Shown: piece after piece, positions 26,021-33,862 of the stretch
Layout: each line of letters begins with the position of its first letter
Numbering within the stretch: position 1 is the stretch's first letter
Origin: Myxococcales bacterium
Lineage (GTDB): Bacteria; Myxococcota_A; UBA9042
Reading direction: 5' to 3'
DNA length: 52,254 nucleotides
Assembly (NCBI GenBank): GCA_009692465.1
Contig: SHZD01000012.1
Location: 1 to 52,254 of the forward strand
The notes under the pieces: generated by a model
What the model saw: the letters and a program-made list of their open reading frames with translations, nothing else
What the model was told of the DNA's origin: nothing
Databases searched by the model: none
Program-made: the position numbers and the translations under genes

Positions 26021-26140
26021 TCCGCCCAGACTCGCTGCTACTAGCCCAGACTCGCTGCTACTAGCCCAGACTCGCTGCTACTAGCCCAGACTCGCTGCTA
26101 CTAGCCCAGACTCGCTGCTACTAGCCCAGACTCGCTGCTA
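26021..26140. repeat. Tandem array, about six copies of a 20-bp unit
   Basis: Five exact copies of CTAGCCCAGACTCGCTGCTA from 26041 follow a first copy that differs in its first bases (from 26021). A changed form, TCCGTGCAAGCTCGCTGGGC, follows. There are no spacers. The array fills most of the space between the cupredoxin gene and the cyclase gene, downstream of the former and upstream of the latter on the minus strand. Confidence 0.95.
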
Positions 26141-26167
26141 TCCGTGCAAGCTCGCTGGGCTCACCCG

Positions 26168-26860
26168 CTATTTATAGCCGCCGTCTTTGCTGTACGGCTG
26201 GCCAAACTTGTTCAAGTGCGGCGACTCGGTGCGCACTTCGTCAATCGCCAAATCCAGTTGCAGGTTAGCGCCCGCTTCGATGGTCACTTCGCGTTTGATC
26301 GGCTTGTCAGCGAAGCGGCTGTAGGCGTACAGCGTCCACTTGCCAACGGGTACGGCGTCGATGCTGAATTTTCCGTCTTTGCCGACTACCGTCCACTTGC
26401 GGTTGGGCAACACCAAGATGGTCGCTGCCATCAGCGGATGAATGTTGCAGTACACGTCAATGACGCCCGGTGAGCCGAACAGCCGCGATTTGGACTCGCC
26501 TTGTGGGTATTGGCCCAGATCAAATGGCTTGGTCGCCGAGGCCGAAAACACGTTGTGGTACACGGAGTCACGGTTGGGAAAATCGATGGTCTGGCCTGCA
26601 GTCACCGGGACGACCTGCGGCATAAAGCCTTTGGCCTCCATTTGCATTTCCGCCTTGGTTGCAGGTGCCGGTTCCGTAAACCCCACCAGATAAACGACAA
26701 CGCCCGTTGCGCTCGGTTTGGCCGCGCCCTTTAGCGTGACCTTAATTACGCCAGAGACGCTGCCCGCTGCCGCCGCCGCCATGACTCGACTGCCCACCAA
26801 CCCCATGGCGATGACGCTGCACACGGCGAAGGTGACCCAAATTGGCCTGCGGTTGCTCAT
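26168..26860 (-). CDS. Secreted cupredoxin-domain protein
   Basis: A 230-residue exported copper protein. A signal peptide (core WVTFAVCSVIAMGLVG) precedes a plastocyanin-like domain whose type I copper ligands appear to be His102 (SVYHNVFS), Cys138, His141 and Met144 (DVYCNIHPLM). The last 80 residues form a carboxypeptidase-regulatory-like beta domain (GKFSIDAVPVGKWTLYAYS). AGGAGG lies 6 bases before the ATG. It follows a beta-barrel gene by 37 bases, so both are probably one operon. Such proteins carry electrons or handle copper in the periplasm; which one applies here is not clear. Confidence 0.85.
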   Translation of the reverse strand: MSNRRPIWVTFAVCSVIAMGLVGSRVMAAAAAGSVSGVIKVTLKGAAKPSATGVVVYLVGFTEPAPATKAEMQMEAKGFMPQVVPVTAGQTIDFPNRDSVYHNVFSASATKPFDLGQYPQGESKSRLFGSPGVIDVYCNIHPLMAATILVLPNRKWTVVGKDGKFSIDAVPVGKWTLYAYSRFADKPIKREVTIEAGANLQLDLAIDEVRTESPHLNKFGQPYSKDGGYK

Positions 26861-26897
26861 TCTCAACCTCCTGATATCTGGGACAAATGCCAAGTGA

Positions 26898-27653
26898 TCA
26901 AAACGAAATCGCCCAAATCAGCCGTGACATGGCTCGCGGAGAAAACTCGGTGACCCCAAACAGGATGCCGGCGGTGAGCCAAAACCGGCCGTGGGTCAAG
27001 GCGAGATTGGGGCCTACCATGGTCAGCTTTTGCACCCCAACCGCGGATTCTTGGACGATCTCGCCAAAAACCTCACCACCAAGGCGCAATTCTCCCAGTG
27101 CCTTGCACGATGCGCCACCCGCGTAGGTGTAGTAGATCTCCTGGCCATTGGTGATCGCAATCAGGCCGCCGTCCAGATTGACCTTACAGCGCACCGTAGG
27201 TTCGTAAGAAGCGACCGCATTGGCCTCGATTCGCAACACGTCGCGCTGCCGCACGGGCCGATGGACGGCAAACCGCACCAACCCAGTCAACGGGCCAGCG
27301 ACGTCGCGGTCGGGGTCATTGAGGCGCCAGCGCAACTCGGCGCCGTACCAGTCAAATTGCGTAAATTTCTTGGCTTGCCAATACGACCACTCCAGAGGCA
27401 GCGCCAGTTCCAAGCGGTCGGTCAAGCCGACGATCGGCGCCGCCCATACTTGGGTCTGGTCGGTGGGCTTGCGCGAGATGCGCTCTGTGTACCACGTTTC
27501 TAATTCGACGCCGCGTTCGGGCATCACTTCCGTGTCCCAAGTCCAAAAAAACGGTCGCCGCCCAGCGTGCGCGTCGCGAGGACTAACCATCGCTACCGCA
27601 AGACAAACAGTCCCAATAGCGATCGCAAAAAGCCTACTAGAATTGCCGCACAC
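26898..27653 (-). CDS. Predicted outer-membrane beta-barrel protein
   Basis: A 251-residue protein with a signal peptide (AIAIGTVCLAVAMVSPRDAHA) and a mature part made of alternating beta strands with aromatic girdle residues (YGAELRWRLND, GLVRFAVHRP, RIEANAVASYEP, WLTAGILFGVTEF). It ends in Phe, the usual outer-membrane assembly signal. The start is a GTG with AGGAGG 6 bases upstream. It is the first gene of a likely operon with the cupredoxin protein. The family is not recognised; a copper or electron-transfer role is possible only by context. Confidence 0.75.
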   Translation of the reverse strand: MCGNSSRLFAIAIGTVCLAVAMVSPRDAHAGRRPFFWTWDTEVMPERGVELETWYTERISRKPTDQTQVWAAPIVGLTDRLELALPLEWSYWQAKKFTQFDWYGAELRWRLNDPDRDVAGPLTGLVRFAVHRPVRQRDVLRIEANAVASYEPTVRCKVNLDGGLIAITNGQEIYYTYAGGASCKALGELRLGGEVFGEIVQESAVGVQKLTMVGPNLALTHGRFWLTAGILFGVTEFSPRAMSRLIWAISF

Positions 27654-27705
27654 GGTATGCCTCCTGCGCGTATCGGAACAAAAACGAAGCCATCGGTCAA
27701 GGTGC

Positions 27706-27750
27706 GCGGTCTCAGCGGTCTCAGCGGTCTCAGCGGTCTCAGCGGTCTCA
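27706..27750. repeat. Tandem array, five copies of a 9-bp unit
   Basis: Five copies of GCGGTCTCA run without gaps, just upstream (on the minus strand) of the start of the beta-barrel gene. It lies between the ends of two minus-strand transcription units, so it may sit in a promoter region. Confidence 0.93.
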
Positions 27751-27826
27751 GCGCTGGCTCCGGCTTACAGACAAGCCGTACGATGTCTCAAATCGGTGTT
27801 TCTGAATCCGCGTTTGCACCTACTCG

Positions 27827-28396
27827 CTACGGCGCTGCTTCCGCTTTAATTGGTGTATTCGCAGCCTTATGCTTCTGGTATTCCTTTTGGTAATACTTTT
27901 GCTGATCCGCCTCGCTCATGTTTTGGGCATCTGCATAGCGGCTTGGGCACTTCACCGTCAGGTTCGAGGCCATGATCACGCCGTTGTCCAGGCGTCCTTG
28001 GACGATGGCTTCGCGGCCCTCTTCAAACGGGTCGGGCAGTAAGCGCGTGTAGGCCACGGCTACCCGGTGGCCCTGACCGTCCTCCAGATCAAAGCGAAAG
28101 TCCTTGCCGCCCGGTTCGCCGCGCACGCTGCCCTTGGCCACCTTGCCGGCAACCTTGATTTCGCGCTGGCCAATTTCACTTTGCTGGGTCGCTAGTTGGG
28201 CCAGAGTGTAGTTGTACATGCCCGCGCCGCCCGAAGTGCTAGTGCCAACCACGGCCAAGCCGATGGCGATGACCAACGCCACGATCAGGACGGGTGCCCA
28301 CGAGGCTTTCTTGCGTAATTTCAACGAGTCTGCGGTGGGTCCCACCCCAACCGGCGGCACTACTGCGGGTTGAAGCGTGGTGGTTTCGGCTTCCAT
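27827..28396 (-). CDS. ccmE: Cytochrome c maturation heme chaperone CcmE, Cys type
   Basis: CcmE holds heme covalently in the periplasm for transfer to apocytochromes c. The 189-residue protein has a membrane anchor at about 34-51 (PVLIVALVIAIGLAVV) and an OB-fold domain from about 58 to 155 (IKVAGKVAKGSVRG, FRFDLEDGQG, VAVAYTRLLPDPFEEGREA). The heme-binding residue is Cys150 in KCPSRY instead of the His of the HxxxY type; this C-x-x-x-Y form is known from sulfate-reducing bacteria and archaea. No other ccm gene is in the window, so the rest of the system must be elsewhere. The ATG start gives the expected short cytoplasmic tail. Confidence 0.93.
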   Translation of the reverse strand: MEAETTTLQPAVVPPVGVGPTADSLKLRKKASWAPVLIVALVIAIGLAVVGTSTSGGAGMYNYTLAQLATQQSEIGQREIKVAGKVAKGSVRGEPGGKDFRFDLEDGQGHRVAVAYTRLLPDPFEEGREAIVQGRLDNGVIMASNLTVKCPSRYADAQNMSEADQQKYYQKEYQKHKAANTPIKAEAAP

Positions 28397-28525
28397 GGCG
28401 ATGGCTCGACGCCCGTGCTGGGCTGGATCTTAGGGTAGGCGCAGCGACGTCTTGCAGCAAGCGCAGACTGGCACCAACAATGCCTCAAACCGCAATTCAC
28501 CGTGTCAATTGAATGGCTTTACGAC

Positions 28526-28554
28526 TTGACACGATACTAGAACATCGCTACTCT
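28526..28554 (+). promoter_or_regulatory. Possible sigma70-type promoter
   Basis: TTGACA at 28526-28531 and TACTCT at 28549-28554 are 17 bases apart, about 84 bases before the start of the histidine kinase gene. The -35 is a perfect match and the -10 a partial one. No transcription data exist. Confidence 0.45.
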
Positions 28555-28637
28555 CACCAAACGCTGTGCGGCGCTGTGCGGCCGTTCCCCCGCGGCATCG
28601 CCTTCCTTCCATTTCACTGTTGTCGTTTGGTGTGCTG

Positions 28638-29864
28638 ATGCGCTGCTTGCTCATCGATGCCGACGTTGCGTCGCGAACTATGGTGACCACGCTTGTTCGC
28701 GTGCAGTACCCTCAGGCGCAGATTTGCGCTGTCGGCGACGCCGTGGCTTTTGCCGAAGCGCTGATCGCGGGCGAGTTTGACCTCTGCGTTGTCCGCCGCG
28801 ATCAACCGTGGGCGGAGACGTGGGCCATCGTAGCGGCTGTGCAACGGCGAATGCCTCAAGTTCGCAGCGTAATTGTGACAGCCGAGCGCAAACCGCAAGC
28901 GCTGTTGGCCACCGCAATGCAAGCGGCTCGGGCGCAGGTTGCTCTGGTGGTGGCGCTCGATGTGGCCGGGCTGGCAGAATTGAGCCTGTATCTAGCTAGT
29001 TACCCCAACAGTTTGTGCCCGAGTTCGACCGGCACTGCGACCACCATTTGGCCAACGCCGGACCGCCTGTACCCAGCAGACGCGCCCGCCGTGCCGCCTG
29101 TGCCGGGTCAAACAGAACGGCCTGATCAACTGTTAACCCGCAATGCAACCACTTTGCACGACCTGCACGAGCCGCTGCGCTCGGTCGACCGCTATCTGCA
29201 AACGCTGATGTTTCGCTATGGCGCCGACCTGCCCTTAGAGGCGCGGCAGCTGATCGACAAGACCCGCGGTGCCGCCCAACGGATGCAGCACAGAATGCAT
29301 CACCGGGCTCAGATGCCGATTGCAGTTCAGCCTGCGCAAGTGCCCGCTGCGGCCGTGGCAGGCCCCACCGATGTCGGCGAAGTCTTGCGGCGCACTGTGG
29401 AGGACCTGCACGCGGCGATTGCCAATCGCGATGCGCACATAGCGGGCCATCATCTGCCCCAAGTTGCGGTGCCGGCTGACGAGCTTGCTACTGTTTTGCA
29501 AAACTTGATCAGCAACAGCCTCAAATTTGTTCGCGATCGCCCAATCGTGCAGGTCAGCGCCGAGCCCGAAGAGCTAGCAGGCATCCCACTGCTGTGGCGC
29601 CTGTGTGTTGCCGATAACGGGGCCGGGGTGGAAATCGCAGACCGGCGGCGTATTTTCGGCATGTTTGATCGCGGCGCCCAACCTCCCGCCGCGCCGGGCA
29701 GCGGTATTGGCTTAGCGGTATGCGCGCAGACGGTTCACGGCTGGGGCGGCACCATCTGGGTCGACGGCTCCCACGGGCAGGGTGCGCGCTTCTACTTTAC
29801 GGTGCCCGCTGTCGTCACTGCGTCAGCAGTTTGCCTTGAAACGACAACCCAAGAGCGATCATGA
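28638..29864 (+). CDS. Histidine kinase with degenerate N-terminal receiver
   Basis: A 408-residue protein. Residues 1-120 have a receiver-like fold (MRCLLIDADVASRTMVTTLV) but the expected acceptor Asp is replaced (LCVVRRDQPW), so it is unlikely to accept phosphate. A linker leads to a HisKA region of the phytochrome-like type with His174 in LHDLHEPLRSV. The HATPase domain has LQNLISNSLKF, VADNGAGVE and GSGIGLAVC, all intact, so the kinase should be active. The start could also be the GTG at 28632; I prefer the ATG. A c-di-GMP enzyme with its own receiver follows, about 240 bases away, and could be its target. Confidence 0.87.
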   Translation: MRCLLIDADVASRTMVTTLVRVQYPQAQICAVGDAVAFAEALIAGEFDLCVVRRDQPWAETWAIVAAVQRRMPQVRSVIVTAERKPQALLATAMQAARAQVALVVALDVAGLAELSLYLASYPNSLCPSSTGTATTIWPTPDRLYPADAPAVPPVPGQTERPDQLLTRNATTLHDLHEPLRSVDRYLQTLMFRYGADLPLEARQLIDKTRGAAQRMQHRMHHRAQMPIAVQPAQVPAAAVAGPTDVGEVLRRTVEDLHAAIANRDAHIAGHHLPQVAVPADELATVLQNLISNSLKFVRDRPIVQVSAEPEELAGIPLLWRLCVADNGAGVEIADRRRIFGMFDRGAQPPAAPGSGIGLAVCAQTVHGWGGTIWVDGSHGQGARFYFTVPAVVTASAVCLETTTQERS

Positions 29865-29932
29865 GTGGGGGCGACAGTGCATACCGGCACGAATTCATGA
29901 AATTAGCCCGGTGTTTCCGGTTCGACGTGGGT

Positions 29933-30072
29933 AGGGAACTGTCCCAGAATAAGTCATTGTGGGACTGGTTCCGTTTGCTTGCTTTGTTGGTCGCTAAGCT
30001 CCCGTCCTGAAAGGCCGACTCGCCGCTCCCGTGTTGCCCGGATCGATCGAGTTATTTGAAGACAGTTCCTAA
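29933..30072 (+). repeat. Dispersed intergenic repeat (GGAACTGTCC ends), copy 5
   Basis: The best-preserved copy. It begins GGGAACTGTCCCAGAATAAG, pairs GTCCCA with TGGGAC, carries the core TTTGCTTGCTTTGTTGGTCG, then GCTAAGCTC, then GGCCGACTCGCCGCTCC, then ATCGATCGAGTTATTTGA, and ends GACAGTTCCTAA, the inverse of the start. It lies between two signalling genes and ends about 30 bases before the next start codon. Confidence 0.88.
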
Positions 30073-30102
30073 CGCCATGGCCACATTTTCGAGGGTGCCA
30101 TC

Positions 30103-32262
30103 ATGAAGAAAGCGATGAATGTGCTGGTTCTGGAAGACACCGAGGCCGATCGACTGTTTATCGAAGACGCATTGACGCTGGACGGCGCGCTTGAGCTTGA
30201 TGTGCGCTTTGCCGGTACCGTTAGCGAACTCATCGATGCAGCGCGCCACCAGCAGCCCGACGTGGTGCTCATCGACTTGTGCGTGCCAGACAGCCAGGGT
30301 TTGCTGACTTTTCGCACCGCCAAAAGCCACATGCCGCAAACGCCGATTGTGGTGCAAAGTGGTTTAGCGGAAGAGGAATTGGCCGTTCTGGCGCTGAGCG
30401 AGGGCGCTCAGGACTACTTGGTCAAAGGGCGGTTTTCACACACCCAACTGGTGCGGTCCCTGCGCTTCGCGGTCCAGCGCCAATCTACCGAAAATGCCTT
30501 GCGGTTGTCGCAACAACGCTATCAGTTGGCGGCTGCTGGTGCCAATGATGGCATTTGGGATTGGGATCTGGTCAAGGGCGAGCTGTGGGTGTCGCCGCGC
30601 TGGGCCGCCATGGCCGGTCTGCCGGATGGCTGCATGACCAATACCCCAGAGGCGTGGATGGCGCTGGTCCTGCCTAGCGATGTCCATGCCTTTGCTGCCG
30701 CGATTGCCGCCCATGCCGATGGCATTACTCCGCACTTGGAGCACGAGCACCGCATCGTGCACACCGACGGTTCGTGCCGCTGGGTGATGTGTCGTGGCTT
30801 AGTGACCCGCGACGAACAGGGCACCGCAGTGCGGATGGCAGGCTCGTTGACCGATGTGACCGCGCGCAAGCAAGCGGAAGCCCAGTTGGTCCACGACGCC
30901 CTGCACGACCGCCTGACTGGGCTGGCCAATCGCGTGCTCTGTTTGGATCGCATTACTTTGGCGACTTCGCGGGCACAACGCAATTCGTCGCGCAAATTCG
31001 CGGTTCTTTTCATTGATTTAGACCGGTTTAAGCTGGTCAATGACAGTCTGGGTCACTTGGCCGGCGACGCCTTGCTGGTCGAGATGGCCAATCGGCTGGG
31101 GCACACCGTGCGGCCCACGGATACCGTGGCGCGCATCGGCGGCGACGAGTTTTGCGTCGTGCTCGAAGACATCGGTGGCGCGGCGGCGGCGATGCGGATT
31201 ACCGAGCGCATTCAAAAGGCATTGTCGATGCCGGTCGCCTTGGCCAACACCGAGTTGGTCGTCACGGCCAGCATCGGCATTGCGATGTACCGGCCGGGAC
31301 ACACCAGCCCGGAAGACCTGATTCGTGACGCCGACTTGGCGATGTACCGCGCCAAAGAGGGTGGCAAGGCCCGTCACAAGCTGTTCGACAGCGGCCTGCA
31401 CGCCATGGCAGTGGAACAACTCCAGTTGGAGAGCGAATTGCGTCAGTCGATCAAGCGCGGCGAAGTGCACATGGCCTTTCAGCCCATCGTTCAACTGTCG
31501 ACGGGTCTGGTTGTCAGCGTCGAGGCGCTGGCACGCTGGCAGCATCCGGTTCGCGGCGCGGTGTCGCCCGATAAGTTCATTCCAGTCGCCGAAGAAACTG
31601 GGCTGATCGTTGAACTGGGAGGTCACCTGCTCAATTTGGCCTTGGGTTCGGTGGCAGACAATGAGCGTCAGTTGGCGAATCGTCACGGGACCTTGCGGTT
31701 GGCGTTCAATATTTCTGCTCGACAACTATGGGAACCGGGACTGGTGGCCGAGATCTTGGCGGCCCTGCAGTATCACCAATTCCCAGCCGAGCGCTTGGTG
31801 CTCGAGATCACCGAAAGCGCTCTGATGCGCGACTGGCTGCGCGCGGCATCGATGCTCGAGCCGCTCAGGCTGCTTGGCGTGAGCGTGCATTTGGACGATT
31901 TTGGCACCGGCTACTCGTCGCTGTCGCATCTCCAACGGCTGCCCATCGACACGCTCAAGGTGGATCGCAGTTTTGTGGCCGGCATCGTCGACTGTCAGTC
32001 TGATCTCGAGATCGTGCGCGCGATCACTAACATGGCACATAGTATCGGAAAGACCGTGATTGCTGAGGGAATTGAGACACTTGCCCAGTACGAACTCCTG
32101 CGCAGCCTTGGCGTTCAAGAGGGCCAAGGTTGGCTATTTTGCAAGCCGACTCGGCTGTTGAGCGACATTCCAAAGGCGTGGATACGGCCCGAAATCTCCC
32201 AACGTCAGGCCGATGGCGTGCGGCGGACGGGGCCGCTGTTGAGTTCCGGTTTTGGAGGCTGA
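30103..32262 (+). CDS. Receiver-PAS-GGDEF-EAL c-di-GMP turnover protein
   Basis: A 719-residue response regulator that makes and/or breaks cyclic di-GMP. Residues 1-125: an intact receiver with Asp58 (VLIDLCVPDS) and Lys in DYLVKGRF. About 140-260: a PAS domain. The GGDEF domain has the active motif GGDEF at 346-350 and a product-binding I-site RPTD at 337-340. The EAL domain starts at 474 (VEALARWQHP) with LDDFGTGYSSLSHL and AEGIE present. Both activities therefore look possible. There are no membrane segments. A GAGGG precedes the ATG at moderate spacing. The upstream kinase is a plausible partner by position only. Confidence 0.93.
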   Translation: MKKAMNVLVLEDTEADRLFIEDALTLDGALELDVRFAGTVSELIDAARHQQPDVVLIDLCVPDSQGLLTFRTAKSHMPQTPIVVQSGLAEEELAVLALSEGAQDYLVKGRFSHTQLVRSLRFAVQRQSTENALRLSQQRYQLAAAGANDGIWDWDLVKGELWVSPRWAAMAGLPDGCMTNTPEAWMALVLPSDVHAFAAAIAAHADGITPHLEHEHRIVHTDGSCRWVMCRGLVTRDEQGTAVRMAGSLTDVTARKQAEAQLVHDALHDRLTGLANRVLCLDRITLATSRAQRNSSRKFAVLFIDLDRFKLVNDSLGHLAGDALLVEMANRLGHTVRPTDTVARIGGDEFCVVLEDIGGAAAAMRITERIQKALSMPVALANTELVVTASIGIAMYRPGHTSPEDLIRDADLAMYRAKEGGKARHKLFDSGLHAMAVEQLQLESELRQSIKRGEVHMAFQPIVQLSTGLVVSVEALARWQHPVRGAVSPDKFIPVAEETGLIVELGGHLLNLALGSVADNERQLANRHGTLRLAFNISARQLWEPGLVAEILAALQYHQFPAERLVLEITESALMRDWLRAASMLEPLRLLGVSVHLDDFGTGYSSLSHLQRLPIDTLKVDRSFVAGIVDCQSDLEIVRAITNMAHSIGKTVIAEGIETLAQYELLRSLGVQEGQGWLFCKPTRLLSDIPKAWIRPEISQRQADGVRRTGPLLSSGFGG

Positions 32263-32372
32263 GCTGCTCAGCGGCGTGGGTGTCTGGGGCAAAGGCTGTG
32301 TTTATTCAGCTGACTCACCAATCCGCTGAGGCGTATTGCCGCCCAAATCGCTCCCCAAGACTCATGGAGTGT

Positions 32373-32565
32373 CTAGAGCACCACACATATTCCTGTCAGC
32401 GCAAGCACCACCGGCCGCGGTCTGTAGCCTAAACCAGGTGTCCCGACACCAAAATGCGATTGGTTTCCATCGGGAATGGAGCGGCGAGACGCCTCGGGCG
32501 CGAGTTCGCGACCCACGAAACAAGCAATGAGCACAGAATCAGATGGAATCTGATCGGTGCTCTAG
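32373..32565. repeat. Dispersed intergenic repeat with CTAGAGCACC ends
   Basis: Ten-base inverted ends CTAGAGCACC (32373-32382) and GGTGCTCTAG (32556-32565) bound a 193-bp unit. It contains a GGTGTC/GACACC palindrome (about 32438-32451), the shared core on the minus strand (GCTTGTTTCGTGGGTCGCGA) and an ATCAGAT/ATCTGAT hairpin. The TAG stop of the S51-like gene lies in the right end (32564-32562). Confidence 0.85.
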
Positions 32566-33809
32566 CGGCGCAGATTGAGGATTTCGCCTTTACTATAGCG
32601 CCATTTGACGCCATCAGCACCGAATACGAACACACCGTCAAGGCTACCCACGGAATAGGCGCGCGGCACAGCCGGATCGACCAAAAGAAAGCTCTCTTCG
32701 TTCAAGCCGACACACAAGTGGCTAGAAAACCTGCGCGCCAGGTAAGCCAGATTGTCAGCGTCGTCGGTGTGAATGCGGTCCATGCAGTGGGGCAGGATTT
32801 GCAGGCCGCTGATGAGTCCAAGACCACGATCATAAAGGCGAAACTCGCGCCGATTGGGATCTGGCGAGTAATTGTCATAGATAATCATGCGTTCGCACAG
32901 CACCAGTGAACCAGCCGAGACACTGATGATCGTGGCGCCGCGGCGCAAGGTCTCCAAAAGGGCTGGCGCAAGGTCAAAAAACCGCAATGAATTGAGCAGA
33001 GCATCGGGATCACCACCCAAAAGCACCACCACGTCGGCGCTCAAGATCCGCTCCGCAAGCATCCGTTGTTGTTTCAGCCAGTCGCTGTCCACCCGCAAAC
33101 CGGTGCGCGCGGCCACCACTTCGTCTTCCTCGGCCAGAGCGGCCATCATGCGCCGATCGTTTTCCACCAAATCTGTGAGATCGTGGACCAGTTCACGCGT
33201 CAGCGCCCGCCGCAGTGCGTCGCGTCCGGACATCGCTGCCGCCGCTTGCACGCTTTCGGTCTGGACCATCGGCAAGCGCCCGATTTCGAAATCGCCCAAC
33301 TTGTCGCGGGCAAACCGCGCGGCTTGGCGAATGCGCTGCGCGTGAAAGCTCGTTTTTTCGACGTAAAACCGCCGCGTTGCGTCCTGTACCGCCCGAATCT
33401 CGGCGTCGACCGCGGCAGTCCGCGGGTGGCGCGCCAAGTAGTCTTGCCAAACGTGCCATGCACACAGGTTGAAGATGTTTTGGTCAAAACCGCCGGACCA
33501 ATTCGACTCAATTCCGGCCGCGTTGAGGGCATCGCGGATCCCTTGTTCGCCGTACTCTCCTTGGCCCCATGCCGCTGTAATCAAGAGAACTTTGGGCTGA
33601 CCACCGTTGCCAGCTCGCAACCAGGGGCGGGCGCGCTGGGCCAGCAAGCTGGGTGAGCCAATATTGCCATTCAACAAGAATTTTCCGTGCATGCAAGAAC
33701 TCGCAGTCACCGGCAACGCCTGTTGTCGCCCGTGCGTAGCGTCGTCGGCAACTGCGGAGCGGTCAACTTGAGTCTGGATCGCCGCCATGGGCCCAAATTG
33801 CAAACGCAT
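32562..33809 (-). CDS. Peptidase S51/cyanophycinase-like protein
   Basis: About 415 residues with a class I glutamine amidotransferase-like fold. Motifs fit the S51 family: LLGGDPDALLNSL, a nucleophile Ser in ISVSAGSLVLC, and LPHCMDR near a His. The family cleaves after acidic residues (cyanophycinase, peptidase E). Residues about 100-240 form a helical insertion not usual in short family members. The start is uncertain: ATGs at 33809, 33788 and 33692 are possible, none with a strong ribosome site. It is divergent from the Cys-rich lipoprotein gene, about 50 bases apart. No cyanophycin synthetase is nearby, so the substrate is open. Confidence 0.8.
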   Translation of the reverse strand: MRLQFGPMAAIQTQVDRSAVADDATHGRQQALPVTASSCMHGKFLLNGNIGSPSLLAQRARPWLRAGNGGQPKVLLITAAWGQGEYGEQGIRDALNAAGIESNWSGGFDQNIFNLCAWHVWQDYLARHPRTAAVDAEIRAVQDATRRFYVEKTSFHAQRIRQAARFARDKLGDFEIGRLPMVQTESVQAAAAMSGRDALRRALTRELVHDLTDLVENDRRMMAALAEEDEVVAARTGLRVDSDWLKQQRMLAERILSADVVVLLGGDPDALLNSLRFFDLAPALLETLRRGATIISVSAGSLVLCERMIIYDNYSPDPNRREFRLYDRGLGLISGLQILPHCMDRIHTDDADNLAYLARRFSSHLCVGLNEESFLLVDPAVPRAYSVGSLDGVFVFGADGVKWRYSKGEILNLRR

Positions 33810-33862
33810 TGGCAAATCGTTACCCTGCGCGACGGCGCCGAACCGCGTCACAAGAGTCCCCC

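Noticed and set aside
26021..26140. Possible CRISPR array
   Set aside because: The 20-bp units follow each other without spacers, and no cas gene is present.
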